Shown one piece after another: positions 42,082 to 50,537 of a stretch of 64,000 nucleotides of DNA. Within the stretch, counting starts at the first letter, position 1. Each line of letters starts with the position of its first letter. A model generated the notes under the pieces. It saw nothing but the letters and a program-made list of their open reading frames with translations. It did not search any database and was not told where the DNA came from. Source of the stretch: Pimelobacter simplex (GTDB taxonomy: Bacteria; Actinomycetota; Actinomycetes; Propionibacteriales; Nocardioidaceae); assembly GCF_900114845.1 (NCBI RefSeq), contig NZ_FOUK01000001.1, forward strand, positions 186,001 through 250,000. The letters run 5' to 3'. Both the position numbers and the translations under genes were made by a program.

Positions 42082-43416
42082 GTGGACACCGAGCAGCGCC
42101 TGAGCACCAAGACCGTCGCGGCCCTCTGCGTCACCGAGTTCTGCGCCCTCGGCGCCCTCGTCATCCCGCTCGTGGTCGGGCTGAGCCTGCTGGTGCGCGG
42201 GGTCGACTCGGGACTCGCCCTCGAGACCCGGCTGAGCTGGGTCGAGACCGCCGGCGCCCTGACCGCGATGTCGCTCAACCCGGTCTGGGGCTGGCTGAGC
42301 GACCGCACCGTCCGGCGCCGCGGCCACCGGACCCCGTGGATCGTCGGTGGCACCGTCGCCGGCTGCGCCGCGGTGGTGACGGCGACCTACACGACCACGC
42401 TGCCGTCGCTGGTCCTGGTCTGGGCGTGCGCGCAGATGTCCTACAGCGCGACCTTCGCGGCGCTCTACGGCACGCTCTCCGACGTCGTGCACCCGGCCGA
42501 CCGGGCGCGGGTGTCCGGCTGGTTCGCGGCCGCCGCGACCGGCGCGATCAGCTTCGGCGGTCTGGTCGGCTACGCACTGCTCACCGGGCACCTCGGCGTC
42601 GCGCTCAGCGAGCCGCGCATCGCGTTCGTGCTGCTCGCCCTGGTCGCCGTCCCGGTCGCGTTCGTCGCGAGCCTGCACCTGCGCACGCTCACGCCGCGGC
42701 CCCGCGCTGCCGACCCCGCCGCGCCCGACGAGCCCGTGACCGCCCGCGGCCTGGCCGGCGCGGGCTCGGCGTACTGGTGGCTGTGGCTGCAGCGCCTGTT
42801 CGCGCAGGCCTCCTACAGCTGCCTGACCGTGTACGGCGTCTTCTTCCTCGTCCGCCGTGCGGGGGAGGAGGCCCACGACGCCGCCTCCGTGGTCGCCCTG
42901 GTGACCGCCATCGGCGCCGCGCTCGGGATGGCGATGGCCGTCGGCGGCTCCCGGTTCCTCGCCCGCCGGGTCGGCTACCGGCCGGTGATGGCGGGCGGCA
43001 TCCTGCTCCTGCTGGGGGCCAACGTGCTGCTGGCCCTGTCCACCAGCACGATCGCCTTCGTGCTCGCGATCCTCTGCGCGGGCACCGGCCTCGGCACGTA
43101 CGTCGCCCTCGACCTCGCCGTCGCGCTCACCGTGCTCCCGCCGGCCGCGAGCGGACGCTTCCTCGGCTACTTCAACATCGCCCGCACGCTCCCGCAGTCG
43201 GTGGTCCCGGCGCTGGGGCCGCTCTTCCTGGCCCTCGGGACCGGCGACCTGGTCGGCGCGGACCGGTCGCGCAACTACTTCGCCTTCTTCGTCTTCGGCA
43301 GCGCCCTGTCGGTGATCGCGCTGGTGCTCCTCGCCCGGCTGACCGTCCCCGACCACCGTGACCCCCGAAAGGGGGGTGAGATGCGGGATGAGGTTCCCGC
43401 CTCGCCCGTGTCCTGA
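42082..43416 (+). CDS. MFS transporter (sugar/drug-type)
   Basis: A 444-residue permease with about twelve helices. The cytoplasmic loop 2-3 motif is seen in GWLSDRTVRRRGHRTPWIVGG, the classic GxxxDRxGRR-like sequence, here of the glycoside-pentoside-hexuronide/GPH style. The GTG at 42082 is preceded by AGGAGA and fits a normal N-terminus; a longer in-frame extension runs antisense to the LuxR gene. The hydrophilic C-terminal tail (DHRDPRKGGEMRDEV) is encoded across the third copy of the ACCCCCGAANGG element. Substrate unknown. It faces the LuxR gene divergently and precedes the second giant surface protein. Confidence 0.88.
   Translation: MDTEQRLSTKTVAALCVTEFCALGALVIPLVVGLSLLVRGVDSGLALETRLSWVETAGALTAMSLNPVWGWLSDRTVRRRGHRTPWIVGGTVAGCAAVVTATYTTTLPSLVLVWACAQMSYSATFAALYGTLSDVVHPADRARVSGWFAAAATGAISFGGLVGYALLTGHLGVALSEPRIAFVLLALVAVPVAFVASLHLRTLTPRPRAADPAAPDEPVTARGLAGAGSAYWWLWLQRLFAQASYSCLTVYGVFFLVRRAGEEAHDAASVVALVTAIGAALGMAMAVGGSRFLARRVGYRPVMAGGILLLLGANVLLALSTSTIAFVLAILCAGTGLGTYVALDLAVALTVLPPAASGRFLGYFNIARTLPQSVVPALGPLFLALGTGDLVGADRSRNYFAFFVFGSALSVIALVLLARLTVPDHRDPRKGGEMRDEVPASPVS
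43361..43380 (+). promoter_or_regulatory. Hairpin element copy 3 upstream of the second giant surface gene
   Basis: ACCCCCGAAAGGGGGGTGAG at 43361-43380 folds as a 5-6 bp G-C stem with a GAAA loop inside the 3' end of the MFS gene, 157 nt upstream of the giant protein start. Copy 1 stands 148 nt upstream of its gene. A -10-like GATTCT falls near 43430, at about the same offset where CAGGAT occurs in copies 1 and 2. Confidence 0.5.
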
Positions 43417-43517
43417 GACCTTCCCGATCGATTCTTTACCTTGCGACGAGCACGGCCGTCCGGGGGAAGCGGCCGTCCCGGCGCGCTCTCATGCCCCCCG
43501 GTGGAAGGTCTCCAGCC

Positions 43518-46500
43518 ATGAAAATCTCCGTGCCCGAACGCGGGTCCGCGAGGCGCGCCGCGGCGCGCTCGCGCGTCCCGCTCGTCGTGACGATGGTGCT
43601 CGCCGTCGTCACCGCAGGCGTGGGGCTGCTGTGGCCCGCCACCGCGTCGGCCGCCGGGGCCGGTGTGCTCGACATCGTGATCACGCCCGTCGACCTCAGC
43701 AACGGGTCCACGATCACCGACATCGAGGACGGGACCCACGACAACAAGGTCACCTACCGGGTGCAGTACTCCTGCACCACGGCGGCGTGCGACGGCACCC
43801 AGGTGCAGTTCTCGACGCCGCCGACCGACCCGAACGGCCTGCTGCCCGCCGGCCAGTTCATCCTGATGTACGGCTCGTGGGTGCAGCCCGGGGCCGGCGG
43901 CACCATCGGCGGCACCGACGCGACCGGCAAGGTCGTCGACCTCGGCAACCTGGCCGCCGGCACGTCGGGGACGTTCTCGGTGACCTACGCCTACCAGGCC
44001 TCGCGCAACCGCGAGATCCCCAACGGCTCCTTCTACCCCGAGGGCACGTCGGTGCCGATGTCCGCGACGATCAGCTCCGGCACGGCGACCGCGCCGAAGA
44101 CCGCGAACAGCGCCGTCACCTGGCACATCGGGACGCCGACCGGGCCGACGCAGGGCATCGGGACGTCGAACCCGACCTTCGACACGGACGTGCAGGAGAC
44201 GTACCGGATCGCGGTGAACCCCGGCAACATGCGCACCAACCCGGGGTCCAACGTCGCCGGTGACGCGTCGCTCGTCGCGACCGGCAGCTACAAGATCGTG
44301 TACACCGTGCCGCCCGAGGCGGAGATCGACGCGGCCACCGACGACGGTGTCATCGACAACGTCAACCACACCGTCACCTGGACCAAGGGCACTGCCGCCA
44401 GCCCGTCGTACGGCGCCCGGGGCGGCTGGGGCCTGGCCGCGCTGAGCGGCTTCAACAGCGGCGGTGCGGCGAGCAACAACTCCCTGGTCGGCCCCGCCGA
44501 CGCCGCCACCTGGGGCCCGCGCACGATCACGGTGCGCTTCCCCGGGGAGAACTTCCCCGAGGCGGACGCCAGCGGCTGCAACTTCACCAAGGACGTCACC
44601 GCCAACCTGGACGTGAGCGTCACCTACCTCGACGCGCCCCGGACGCAGAAGACCCTCAACCGGAGCCTGACCACCAAGGTCGCCTGCACCAACCCGTTCG
44701 GTGGGGTGTCGACCAGCAAGACCGTGGCCAACGGTGTCACCAGCCTCGACGGTGACGGCGACGCGGGCGGCGGCGTGCTCGCCGTCAACACCCCGGCGCC
44801 GGGCGAGGCCGACACCGGCAGCCGCGAGTGGCGGGTGGCGGCCGGCAACCTCGGCAACGTGGACGCCACGGCCGTGATCGACGAGCCGAACCTCGACCAG
44901 GACCACATCAAGGTCCACCGGATCATCGCCTACCAGTACGCCGGCGCCCCCGCCGGCTGGCAGGCCACCGTCGAGTGGGTCGACAACACCGGTGCCACCG
45001 GGACCGCCCAGATCGGGAACACAGGGTTCGTCGACGCGCAGCCGGGGCGCTGGTTCGTCAGCGCCCGGACGACGGCGCCGCTCCCGGCGGGCCGGATCCT
45101 GCCCACCGACAACACCGCGACCGTGATGCAGCTGGGCTACCGCTTCCGGGTCGACGACGGCGCGATCCCGCTGACCGGCCAGGAGCGGACCAACACCGCG
45201 GACATCTCGATGATCTACCCGGCCGACGCCGACGGTGACGGCACGCATGACGACTACACCAACCTGCAGGGCCAGCCGCTGCCGACGCGTCAGGCCGACC
45301 AGTCGCGCTCGCGCACGGTCCGCTACACCCAGCCGCTCGCCACGCTGACCCCCGGCTTCGTCGGGCTCCCCGTCGTCGACGGCGGCGGCAACCCGATGCC
45401 GGGCACCGAGGTGACCTTCTCGATGCGCGCGATCACGTCCAACGTCTGGCCGGGCACGACGGTCCAGCCGCAGCTGGTCTTCGTCGCGCCGGTCGGCTGG
45501 GAGGTCGTCCCGGGGAGCGCGTCGTTCACCGGTGCCGGCACCGGCGCGACCGCGACCGCCCCGGCGGGGGTGACCTATGCCTACCGCACGGTGACCATCG
45601 GCGGTGAGCAGCGCTCGGTCGCGGTCGCGACGTACCCCAGCGCGGTCGCGCTGAGCGCGGCGACGAACGACTACTGGCCGACGCTCTCGGTCAAGGCGAA
45701 GCCCACCCTGGCCGCGGTGCCGGGCGTGCAGCCGATCGGCGCGGTGTGGGCCGGTGACCAGAGCGGCACCTGGCGGGACGCGATCGGCCAGGGCTTCGTC
45801 TCCGGGCCGAACCAGTTCCGGGTGACCAGCCTGGTCGCGGACAGCAGTGACGTGGACGCCGACGGCGACACCACCGAGGAGTACGCCAACCAGAACACGA
45901 CGTTCAACCTCCCGGTCGGCGCCTCCGACGGGCTGAGCGCCGTCAAGGAGCTCTGCGTCCCCGACGAGAACGCCGCGGACGGCTGCGCCTGGGTCGCCGA
46001 CCCGTCGCAGGTGCACGAGATCCCGGTGAGCGAGTCGGAGGTGAAGTACCGGATCACGCTGCGCAACGCGGGCAACACGACGCTGCGCGACGTGGTCGCC
46101 TACGACGTGCTGCCGTACATCGGTGACACCGGGCTGCTCGCCAACCCGCCGGCGCGCGGCTCGCAGTTCAACCTGCTGCTCGACTCGGTCGAGTCGAGCT
46201 CGGCGAACCTGCAGCTCGCCTACTCGGCCTCGACCAACCCGGCGCGCCCCCAGGTCAACCCCGGCGCTGCGGGCACGGTGGACGACTGGGGTTCCGGGGT
46301 GAGCGGCAAGCGGGCCATCCGGATGACCGTCGCCGGCGACCTCGCCGCCGGCGACACGGCGACCGTGGTCCTCGTGGCCGCTGTCGCGCCGGGCTCGCCG
46401 ACCAACAAGATCGCGTGCAACACGGTCGCGGTCGACTCCAACGAGACCCTCCCGGCCGAGCCGCTCGCGGTCTGCGTCACCCGTGCGGCCGGTGCCCCGG

Positions 46501-49500
46501 GCCTCGTGCTCGACAAGGCCGCGGCACTGACCACCGACGGCGGTACGCCGGGCGTGGCCGACAAGGGCGACGTCATCACCTACACCTTCACCGCCACCAA
46601 CTCCGGCGACGTGCCGCTGTCGAACGTGTCGATCAGCGACGCGAAGGCCGGCCTGTCGGCGATCTCGCCGGCAAGCGTGGCGACGCTGGCGCCGGGCGCC
46701 GACGTGGAGTTCACCGCGACGTACGCGGTGACGCAGACCGACGTCGACAACGGCGTCCCGGTCGCCAACACGGCGACCGCGAAGGGCACGGACCCGGACG
46801 ACGCCGCAGTGGAGTCCGCCCCGGACGCGACGTCGACCCCGGTCGCCGCCGCCGCCCCGAGCCTGCTCACCGACAAGGAGGCCGTTCTCGACGACACCAA
46901 CGGCAACGGCAAGGCCGACAAGGGGGAGAAGATCGCCTACACGTTCACGGTGCGCAACAACGGCAACGTGACGGTCTCCGGTGTCGCGGTCGACGACCCG
47001 ATGGTGTCGGGGATCAGCCCGGCCACGGCGACGATCGCTCCGGGTGGCAACCAGGTGTTCACCGCGGGTCTCTACACGGTGACCCAGGCGGACATCGACA
47101 ACGGTGGTCCGATCGTGAACCGCGCCTCGGCCAGCGGTACGGCGCCGGGTGGCGGCACCGTCACCTCGCCGGACGACACCACGTCCACCCCGACCGTGAC
47201 CCGCGCTCCGGCCCTGGCGATCGACAAGTCGGCGTCCCTGACGACCGACCAGGGCACCAGCGGCAAGGCGGACGAGGGCGACGTCATCACCTACACGTTC
47301 CAGGTGACCAACACCGGCAACGTGACGATGACCAACGTGGTGGTCGACGACGCCCTGGCGGGCATCTCGGCGACCTCGCCGCTGCAGGTCGCCACGCTGG
47401 CGCCGGGTGCGAGCACCACGTTCACCGCGACGTACACGGTGACCCAGGGCGACGTCGACGCGGGCACCGCGGTGCACAACTCGGCGGTCGCGAAGGGCAC
47501 CGGACCCGGCGGTGGGTCGACGACGTCCACACTGGACACCACGGACACCGACGTGGCGCCGCCCGCTCCGGGGCTGTCGATCGACAAGGTCGCGGTCCTC
47601 GACGACGACAACGACAACGGTGCCGCCGACAAGGGCGAGACCATCGGCTACACGTTCACGGTGCAGAACACCGGCAACGTGACGCTCTCGGGCGTGAAGG
47701 TCGCTGACCTGCTGCCGGGTCTGTCGGCGGTCGCGCCGGTCTCGGTCGCCACGCTGGCGCCGGGTGCGCAGGCGGTCTTCACCGCGTCGTACGAGGTGAC
47801 CCAGGACGACGTCGACGGCGGCGGCTCGATCGACAACTCCGCGACGGCCTCGGCGAAGACGCCGGGCGACGCGGACGTCAGCTCGGCCCCCGACACGACC
47901 AGCACCAACCTGGTGCCCGGTGCTCCGGGGATCGTGCTGGACAAGAAGTCGGTGCTCGACGACACCAACGGCAACGGCAAGGCCGACGTCGGTGAGGAGA
48001 TCGCCTACACGTTCGAGGTCGAGAACACGGGCAACGTGACCGCCACCGAGGTGACGGTCACCGACCCGGAGGTCGAGAACATCACGCCGGCCAGCGCCAC
48101 CGTGGCGCCAGGCGACACCGCGACCTTCACCGCCGACCCGTACGTGGTCACGCAGGGCGACGTCGACGACGGTGTCGTGCACAACGTCGCGGCAGCCTCG
48201 GCGAAGGTGCCGGGCGGAGCGACCGTGACCAGCGAGGACGTCGACGACGTCGACACCGTCGAGGCCCACCCCGACCTGTCGGTGGTCAAGGCGGCCGAGC
48301 TGACGGTCGACGAGGCGACGGCCGGCAAGGCCGACGTGGACGATGTCATCACCTACACCTTCACGGTGCGGAACGACGGTCTGGCTACGGCGTTCGACGT
48401 CACGGTGGGCGACGACCTGCCCGGTCTGTCGGCCGTGTCGCCGGCCTCGGTGGCGACGATCGCGCCGGGTGCCTCGGTGGACTTCACCGCGACGTACCTG
48501 GTGAAGCGGGCCGACGTGAAGCGCGGCGGGGACATCGAGAACACCGCGACGGTGACCTACCGGGGTCCGGTCCGGGGTGGGCAGCAGCCCGCGCCGGTGT
48601 CCGCCGGCTCCAACACCGTGACCACCCCGCTGGGCGGTCTGGGCGGTCCTGCGATCACCACGAAGGCGTCGTCGGCCAAGGTCGCGATGAGCGTCGGCCG
48701 GGGCGGCGTCCCGAACGCCGTGCGCCTGCACGACGTGGTGACCATCGGCGGGTTCGTGACCGGTGGCGAAGCCACCGGTACGGCGACCCTCTACGGTCCG
48801 GTGGCGAAGCGGTCGGCGGGCATGTGCACGCCGGGTCGCAAGGTGGGCTCGGTGTCCTTCGTGCCGCGCAACGGCACGTTCCGCACGCCGGCGGTGCCGG
48901 TGAGCAAGCCGGGCTACTACACGTGGGTGGTGTCGACGTCGGAGGACCGGCGCAACGATGCCGCGACGCACGTGTGCGGGCTGGCCGCGGAGACGACGCT
49001 GGTGCACCGGGCCGAGGTCGACAAGGTGCGGATCGAGACCGGCTTCACCGGCAGCACCGTCCACGGCCGCAAGGTCCGCCCGAGCCAGGTCGCCATCCCC
49101 GCGATCGGGATGAAGGCGCCGCTGGACGCGGTCGGCGTGCGCAAGGGTTCGATGGTGATCCCGGAGAACGTGCGCCGCGGTGGCTGGCTGATGGGTTCGG
49201 CCGCTCCCGGCGAGGCGATCGGCTCGACCGTGATCGCCGGGCACGTCTCGGACCGGCACGACCGGCCGGGTGCCTTCGGCAAGCTGCGCAAGGCCAAGGT
49301 GGGCCAGGTCGTGACCGTGCGTGGCGCCGACGGCAAGGTCCAGAGGTACCGGATCACGAAGGTCTACACGCAGAAGCGGACCAAGGGCTTCACCGGTGCG
49401 CCGGTGTCGACCACGGGTGCGCACCAGCTGACGCTGGTGACCTGTACCGGGAAGGTCAGCTACAGCAACGGCCGGTTCCACTACACGAAGAACCAGGTGG

Positions 49501-49523
49501 TGATCGCCACCCCGATCGGCTGA
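43518..49523 (+). CDS. Giant secreted DUF7507/DUF11-type repeat protein with a C-terminal sortase domain
   Basis: A 2001-residue exported protein. The signal peptide covers about 1-46 (VPLVVTMVLAVVTAGVGLLWPATASA). The first 950 or so residues are beta-rich with a DUF11-like fimbrial character and no repeats I can align. Six repeats of about 117 residues follow, each with LDK..VLDD.NGNGKAD.GE and YTFTVRNNGNVTVSGV, then a short Ig-like region. The last 150 residues are a sortase domain of the actinobacterial class E/F type, with catalytic His1909 in VIAGHVSDRHDRPGAF, Cys1976 in LTLVTCTGK and probable Arg1986 in NGRFHY. Sortases are normally 200-250 residue membrane-anchored enzymes. Here the enzyme is fused to a secreted adhesin-like stalk and no C-terminal anchor is seen. 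I chose ATG 43518 (GGAAGG 9 nt upstream). Confidence 0.9.
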   Translation: MKISVPERGSARRAAARSRVPLVVTMVLAVVTAGVGLLWPATASAAGAGVLDIVITPVDLSNGSTITDIEDGTHDNKVTYRVQYSCTTAACDGTQVQFSTPPTDPNGLLPAGQFILMYGSWVQPGAGGTIGGTDATGKVVDLGNLAAGTSGTFSVTYAYQASRNREIPNGSFYPEGTSVPMSATISSGTATAPKTANSAVTWHIGTPTGPTQGIGTSNPTFDTDVQETYRIAVNPGNMRTNPGSNVAGDASLVATGSYKIVYTVPPEAEIDAATDDGVIDNVNHTVTWTKGTAASPSYGARGGWGLAALSGFNSGGAASNNSLVGPADAATWGPRTITVRFPGENFPEADASGCNFTKDVTANLDVSVTYLDAPRTQKTLNRSLTTKVACTNPFGGVSTSKTVANGVTSLDGDGDAGGGVLAVNTPAPGEADTGSREWRVAAGNLGNVDATAVIDEPNLDQDHIKVHRIIAYQYAGAPAGWQATVEWVDNTGATGTAQIGNTGFVDAQPGRWFVSARTTAPLPAGRILPTDNTATVMQLGYRFRVDDGAIPLTGQERTNTADISMIYPADADGDGTHDDYTNLQGQPLPTRQADQSRSRTVRYTQPLATLTPGFVGLPVVDGGGNPMPGTEVTFSMRAITSNVWPGTTVQPQLVFVAPVGWEVVPGSASFTGAGTGATATAPAGVTYAYRTVTIGGEQRSVAVATYPSAVALSAATNDYWPTLSVKAKPTLAAVPGVQPIGAVWAGDQSGTWRDAIGQGFVSGPNQFRVTSLVADSSDVDADGDTTEEYANQNTTFNLPVGASDGLSAVKELCVPDENAADGCAWVADPSQVHEIPVSESEVKYRITLRNAGNTTLRDVVAYDVLPYIGDTGLLANPPARGSQFNLLLDSVESSSANLQLAYSASTNPARPQVNPGAAGTVDDWGSGVSGKRAIRMTVAGDLAAGDTATVVLVAAVAPGSPTNKIACNTVAVDSNETLPAEPLAVCVTRAAGAPGLVLDKAAALTTDGGTPGVADKGDVITYTFTATNSGDVPLSNVSISDAKAGLSAISPASVATLAPGADVEFTATYAVTQTDVDNGVPVANTATAKGTDPDDAAVESAPDATSTPVAAAAPSLLTDKEAVLDDTNGNGKADKGEKIAYTFTVRNNGNVTVSGVAVDDPMVSGISPATATIAPGGNQVFTAGLYTVTQADIDNGGPIVNRASASGTAPGGGTVTSPDDTTSTPTVTRAPALAIDKSASLTTDQGTSGKADEGDVITYTFQVTNTGNVTMTNVVVDDALAGISATSPLQVATLAPGASTTFTATYTVTQGDVDAGTAVHNSAVAKGTGPGGGSTTSTLDTTDTDVAPPAPGLSIDKVAVLDDDNDNGAADKGETIGYTFTVQNTGNVTLSGVKVADLLPGLSAVAPVSVATLAPGAQAVFTASYEVTQDDVDGGGSIDNSATASAKTPGDADVSSAPDTTSTNLVPGAPGIVLDKKSVLDDTNGNGKADVGEEIAYTFEVENTGNVTATEVTVTDPEVENITPASATVAPGDTATFTADPYVVTQGDVDDGVVHNVAAASAKVPGGATVTSEDVDDVDTVEAHPDLSVVKAAELTVDEATAGKADVDDVITYTFTVRNDGLATAFDVTVGDDLPGLSAVSPASVATIAPGASVDFTATYLVKRADVKRGGDIENTATVTYRGPVRGGQQPAPVSAGSNTVTTPLGGLGGPAITTKASSAKVAMSVGRGGVPNAVRLHDVVTIGGFVTGGEATGTATLYGPVAKRSAGMCTPGRKVGSVSFVPRNGTFRTPAVPVSKPGYYTWVVSTSEDRRNDAATHVCGLAAETTLVHRAEVDKVRIETGFTGSTVHGRKVRPSQVAIPAIGMKAPLDAVGVRKGSMVIPENVRRGGWLMGSAAPGEAIGSTVIAGHVSDRHDRPGAFGKLRKAKVGQVVTVRGADGKVQRYRITKVYTQKRTKGFTGAPVSTTGAHQLTLVTCTGKVSYSNGRFHYTKNQVVIATPIG

Positions 49524-49538
49524 CCCCTCACAGCCGGG

Positions 49539-49576
49539 CCGCGGCCCCCACCGGAACCCTCCGGTGGGGGCCGCGG
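49539..49576 (+). terminator. Hairpin terminator after the second giant gene
   Basis: A perfect 17-bp stem (49539-49555 with 49560-49576) closes on an ACCC loop, 15 nt after the stop. Its central 30 bases are identical to the terminator at 40281-40310. Confidence 0.85.
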
Positions 49577-49597
49577 CGTCCCCCGGTGCCCCGGCGC

Positions 49598-49603
49598 TAG
49601 CCT
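49598..49603 (+). promoter_or_regulatory. -10 box of the DUF1275 gene
   Basis: TAGCCT ends 6 nt before the GTG at 49610 with no Shine-Dalgarno in between, consistent with a leaderless transcript. Confidence 0.45.
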
Positions 49604-49609
49604 CGATCG

Positions 49610-50317
49610 GTGCTCGCCCGCCTCGCCGCCGTCCCCCACGAACGCTTCCACCTCGGTGCCCTGCTCGTGCTGACCTTCTCGACCGGGATCATCGACGCCG
49701 TCGGCTACCTCGGCCTCGACCGCGTCTTCACCGGCAACATGACCGGCAACGTGGTCATCCTCGGCATGGGCCTCGCCGGCGCGGACGACCTGCCGGTGCT
49801 CGGCCCGCTGCTCGCCCTGGCCGGCTTCATGGCTGGCGCGGCGCTGGCCGGCCGGGTGCTGCGCCGCTCCGCCGCCGGGTGGACGACGCGCACGAGCGTG
49901 CTCTTCGCGGCCGTCGGCGCCGTCGTCCTCGCGCTCGCGGTCGTGCTGCTCGTCGTGGGCGACGAGCCGGACCGCTCGGTCCAGGTGGTGCTGACGACCG
50001 TCCTCGGCACGGCGATGGGCATCCAGGCAGCGACCGCCCGCTTCCTCGCGGTCAAGGACGTCACGACGGTCGTCGTCACCTCGACCATCACCGGCCTGGC
50101 GGCGGACTCGGCGCTCGGCAGCGGCGAGGGCCGGGGCTCACACCGGCGGGTGCTGGCGGTGGTGCTGATCCTGCTGGGCGCCCTCGTCGGCGCGGCGCTG
50201 CTGAAGGTGGGTCTCGGTGTCGCGCTGCTGGTCGCCGGAGCCGTCATCCTCGCCCCGACGGCGGCCGGCGCCCTGCGCGGTCGCCCGGTCCCGGTGACCG
50301 GCGCCGTGGAAGGCTGA
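49610..50317 (+). CDS. DUF1275 (YoaK family) membrane protein
   Basis: A 235-residue membrane protein with six predicted helices. The family N-terminus is clear: LTFSTGIIDAVGYLGLDRVFTGNMTGNVVILGMGLAG. Around residue 140 is GTAMGIQAATARFLAVKDVTTVVVTSTITGLAADS, the second conserved block. The family is widespread and its biochemical function is not established; a transporter role is presumed. The amphi-Trp gene follows 4 nt later. Confidence 0.9.
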   Translation: MLARLAAVPHERFHLGALLVLTFSTGIIDAVGYLGLDRVFTGNMTGNVVILGMGLAGADDLPVLGPLLALAGFMAGAALAGRVLRRSAAGWTTRTSVLFAAVGAVVLALAVVLLVVGDEPDRSVQVVLTTVLGTAMGIQAATARFLAVKDVTTVVVTSTITGLAADSALGSGEGRGSHRRVLAVVLILLGALVGAALLKVGLGVALLVAGAVILAPTAAGALRGRPVPVTGAVEG

Positions 50318-50321
50318 GCCC

Positions 50322-50537
50322 ATGGACCTCTTCGAGACCGACCGCACCGAGCGCCTCAGCCGCGAGGCCGCCGCCGACCGCCTGCGCGCCATCGCCGACT
50401 CCCTCTCCCGCCACAACTCCCTCGAGATCGAGAAGGCCGGACGCCGGATCACCGTCAGCGTGCCCGACGAGGTCGAGCTCAAGGTCGAGGTCGAGGTCGG
50501 CGACGAGAACGAGCTGGAGATCGAGCTCAGCTGGTGA
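50322..50537 (+). CDS. Amphi-Trp domain small protein
   Basis: A 71-residue protein of the amphi-Trp type. It begins with a helix (LSREAAADRLRAIADSLSRH) followed by alternating strands ITVSVPDEVELKVEVEVGDENELEIELSW with the typical C-terminal Trp. The domain name comes from its amphipathic strands and the Trp; the function is unknown. It overlaps the 3' end of the convergent oxidoreductase gene by 11 bases. It is probably co-transcribed with the DUF1275 gene. Confidence 0.85.
   Translation: MDLFETDRTERLSREAAADRLRAIADSLSRHNSLEIEKAGRRITVSVPDEVELKVEVEVGDENELEIELSW

Noticed and set aside
43275..49481. A 2068-codon open frame on the reverse strand
   Set aside because: It is a high-GC shadow of the repeat protein: the product is Arg/Gly/Val-rich, has no domain, and mirrors the repeats of the forward gene.
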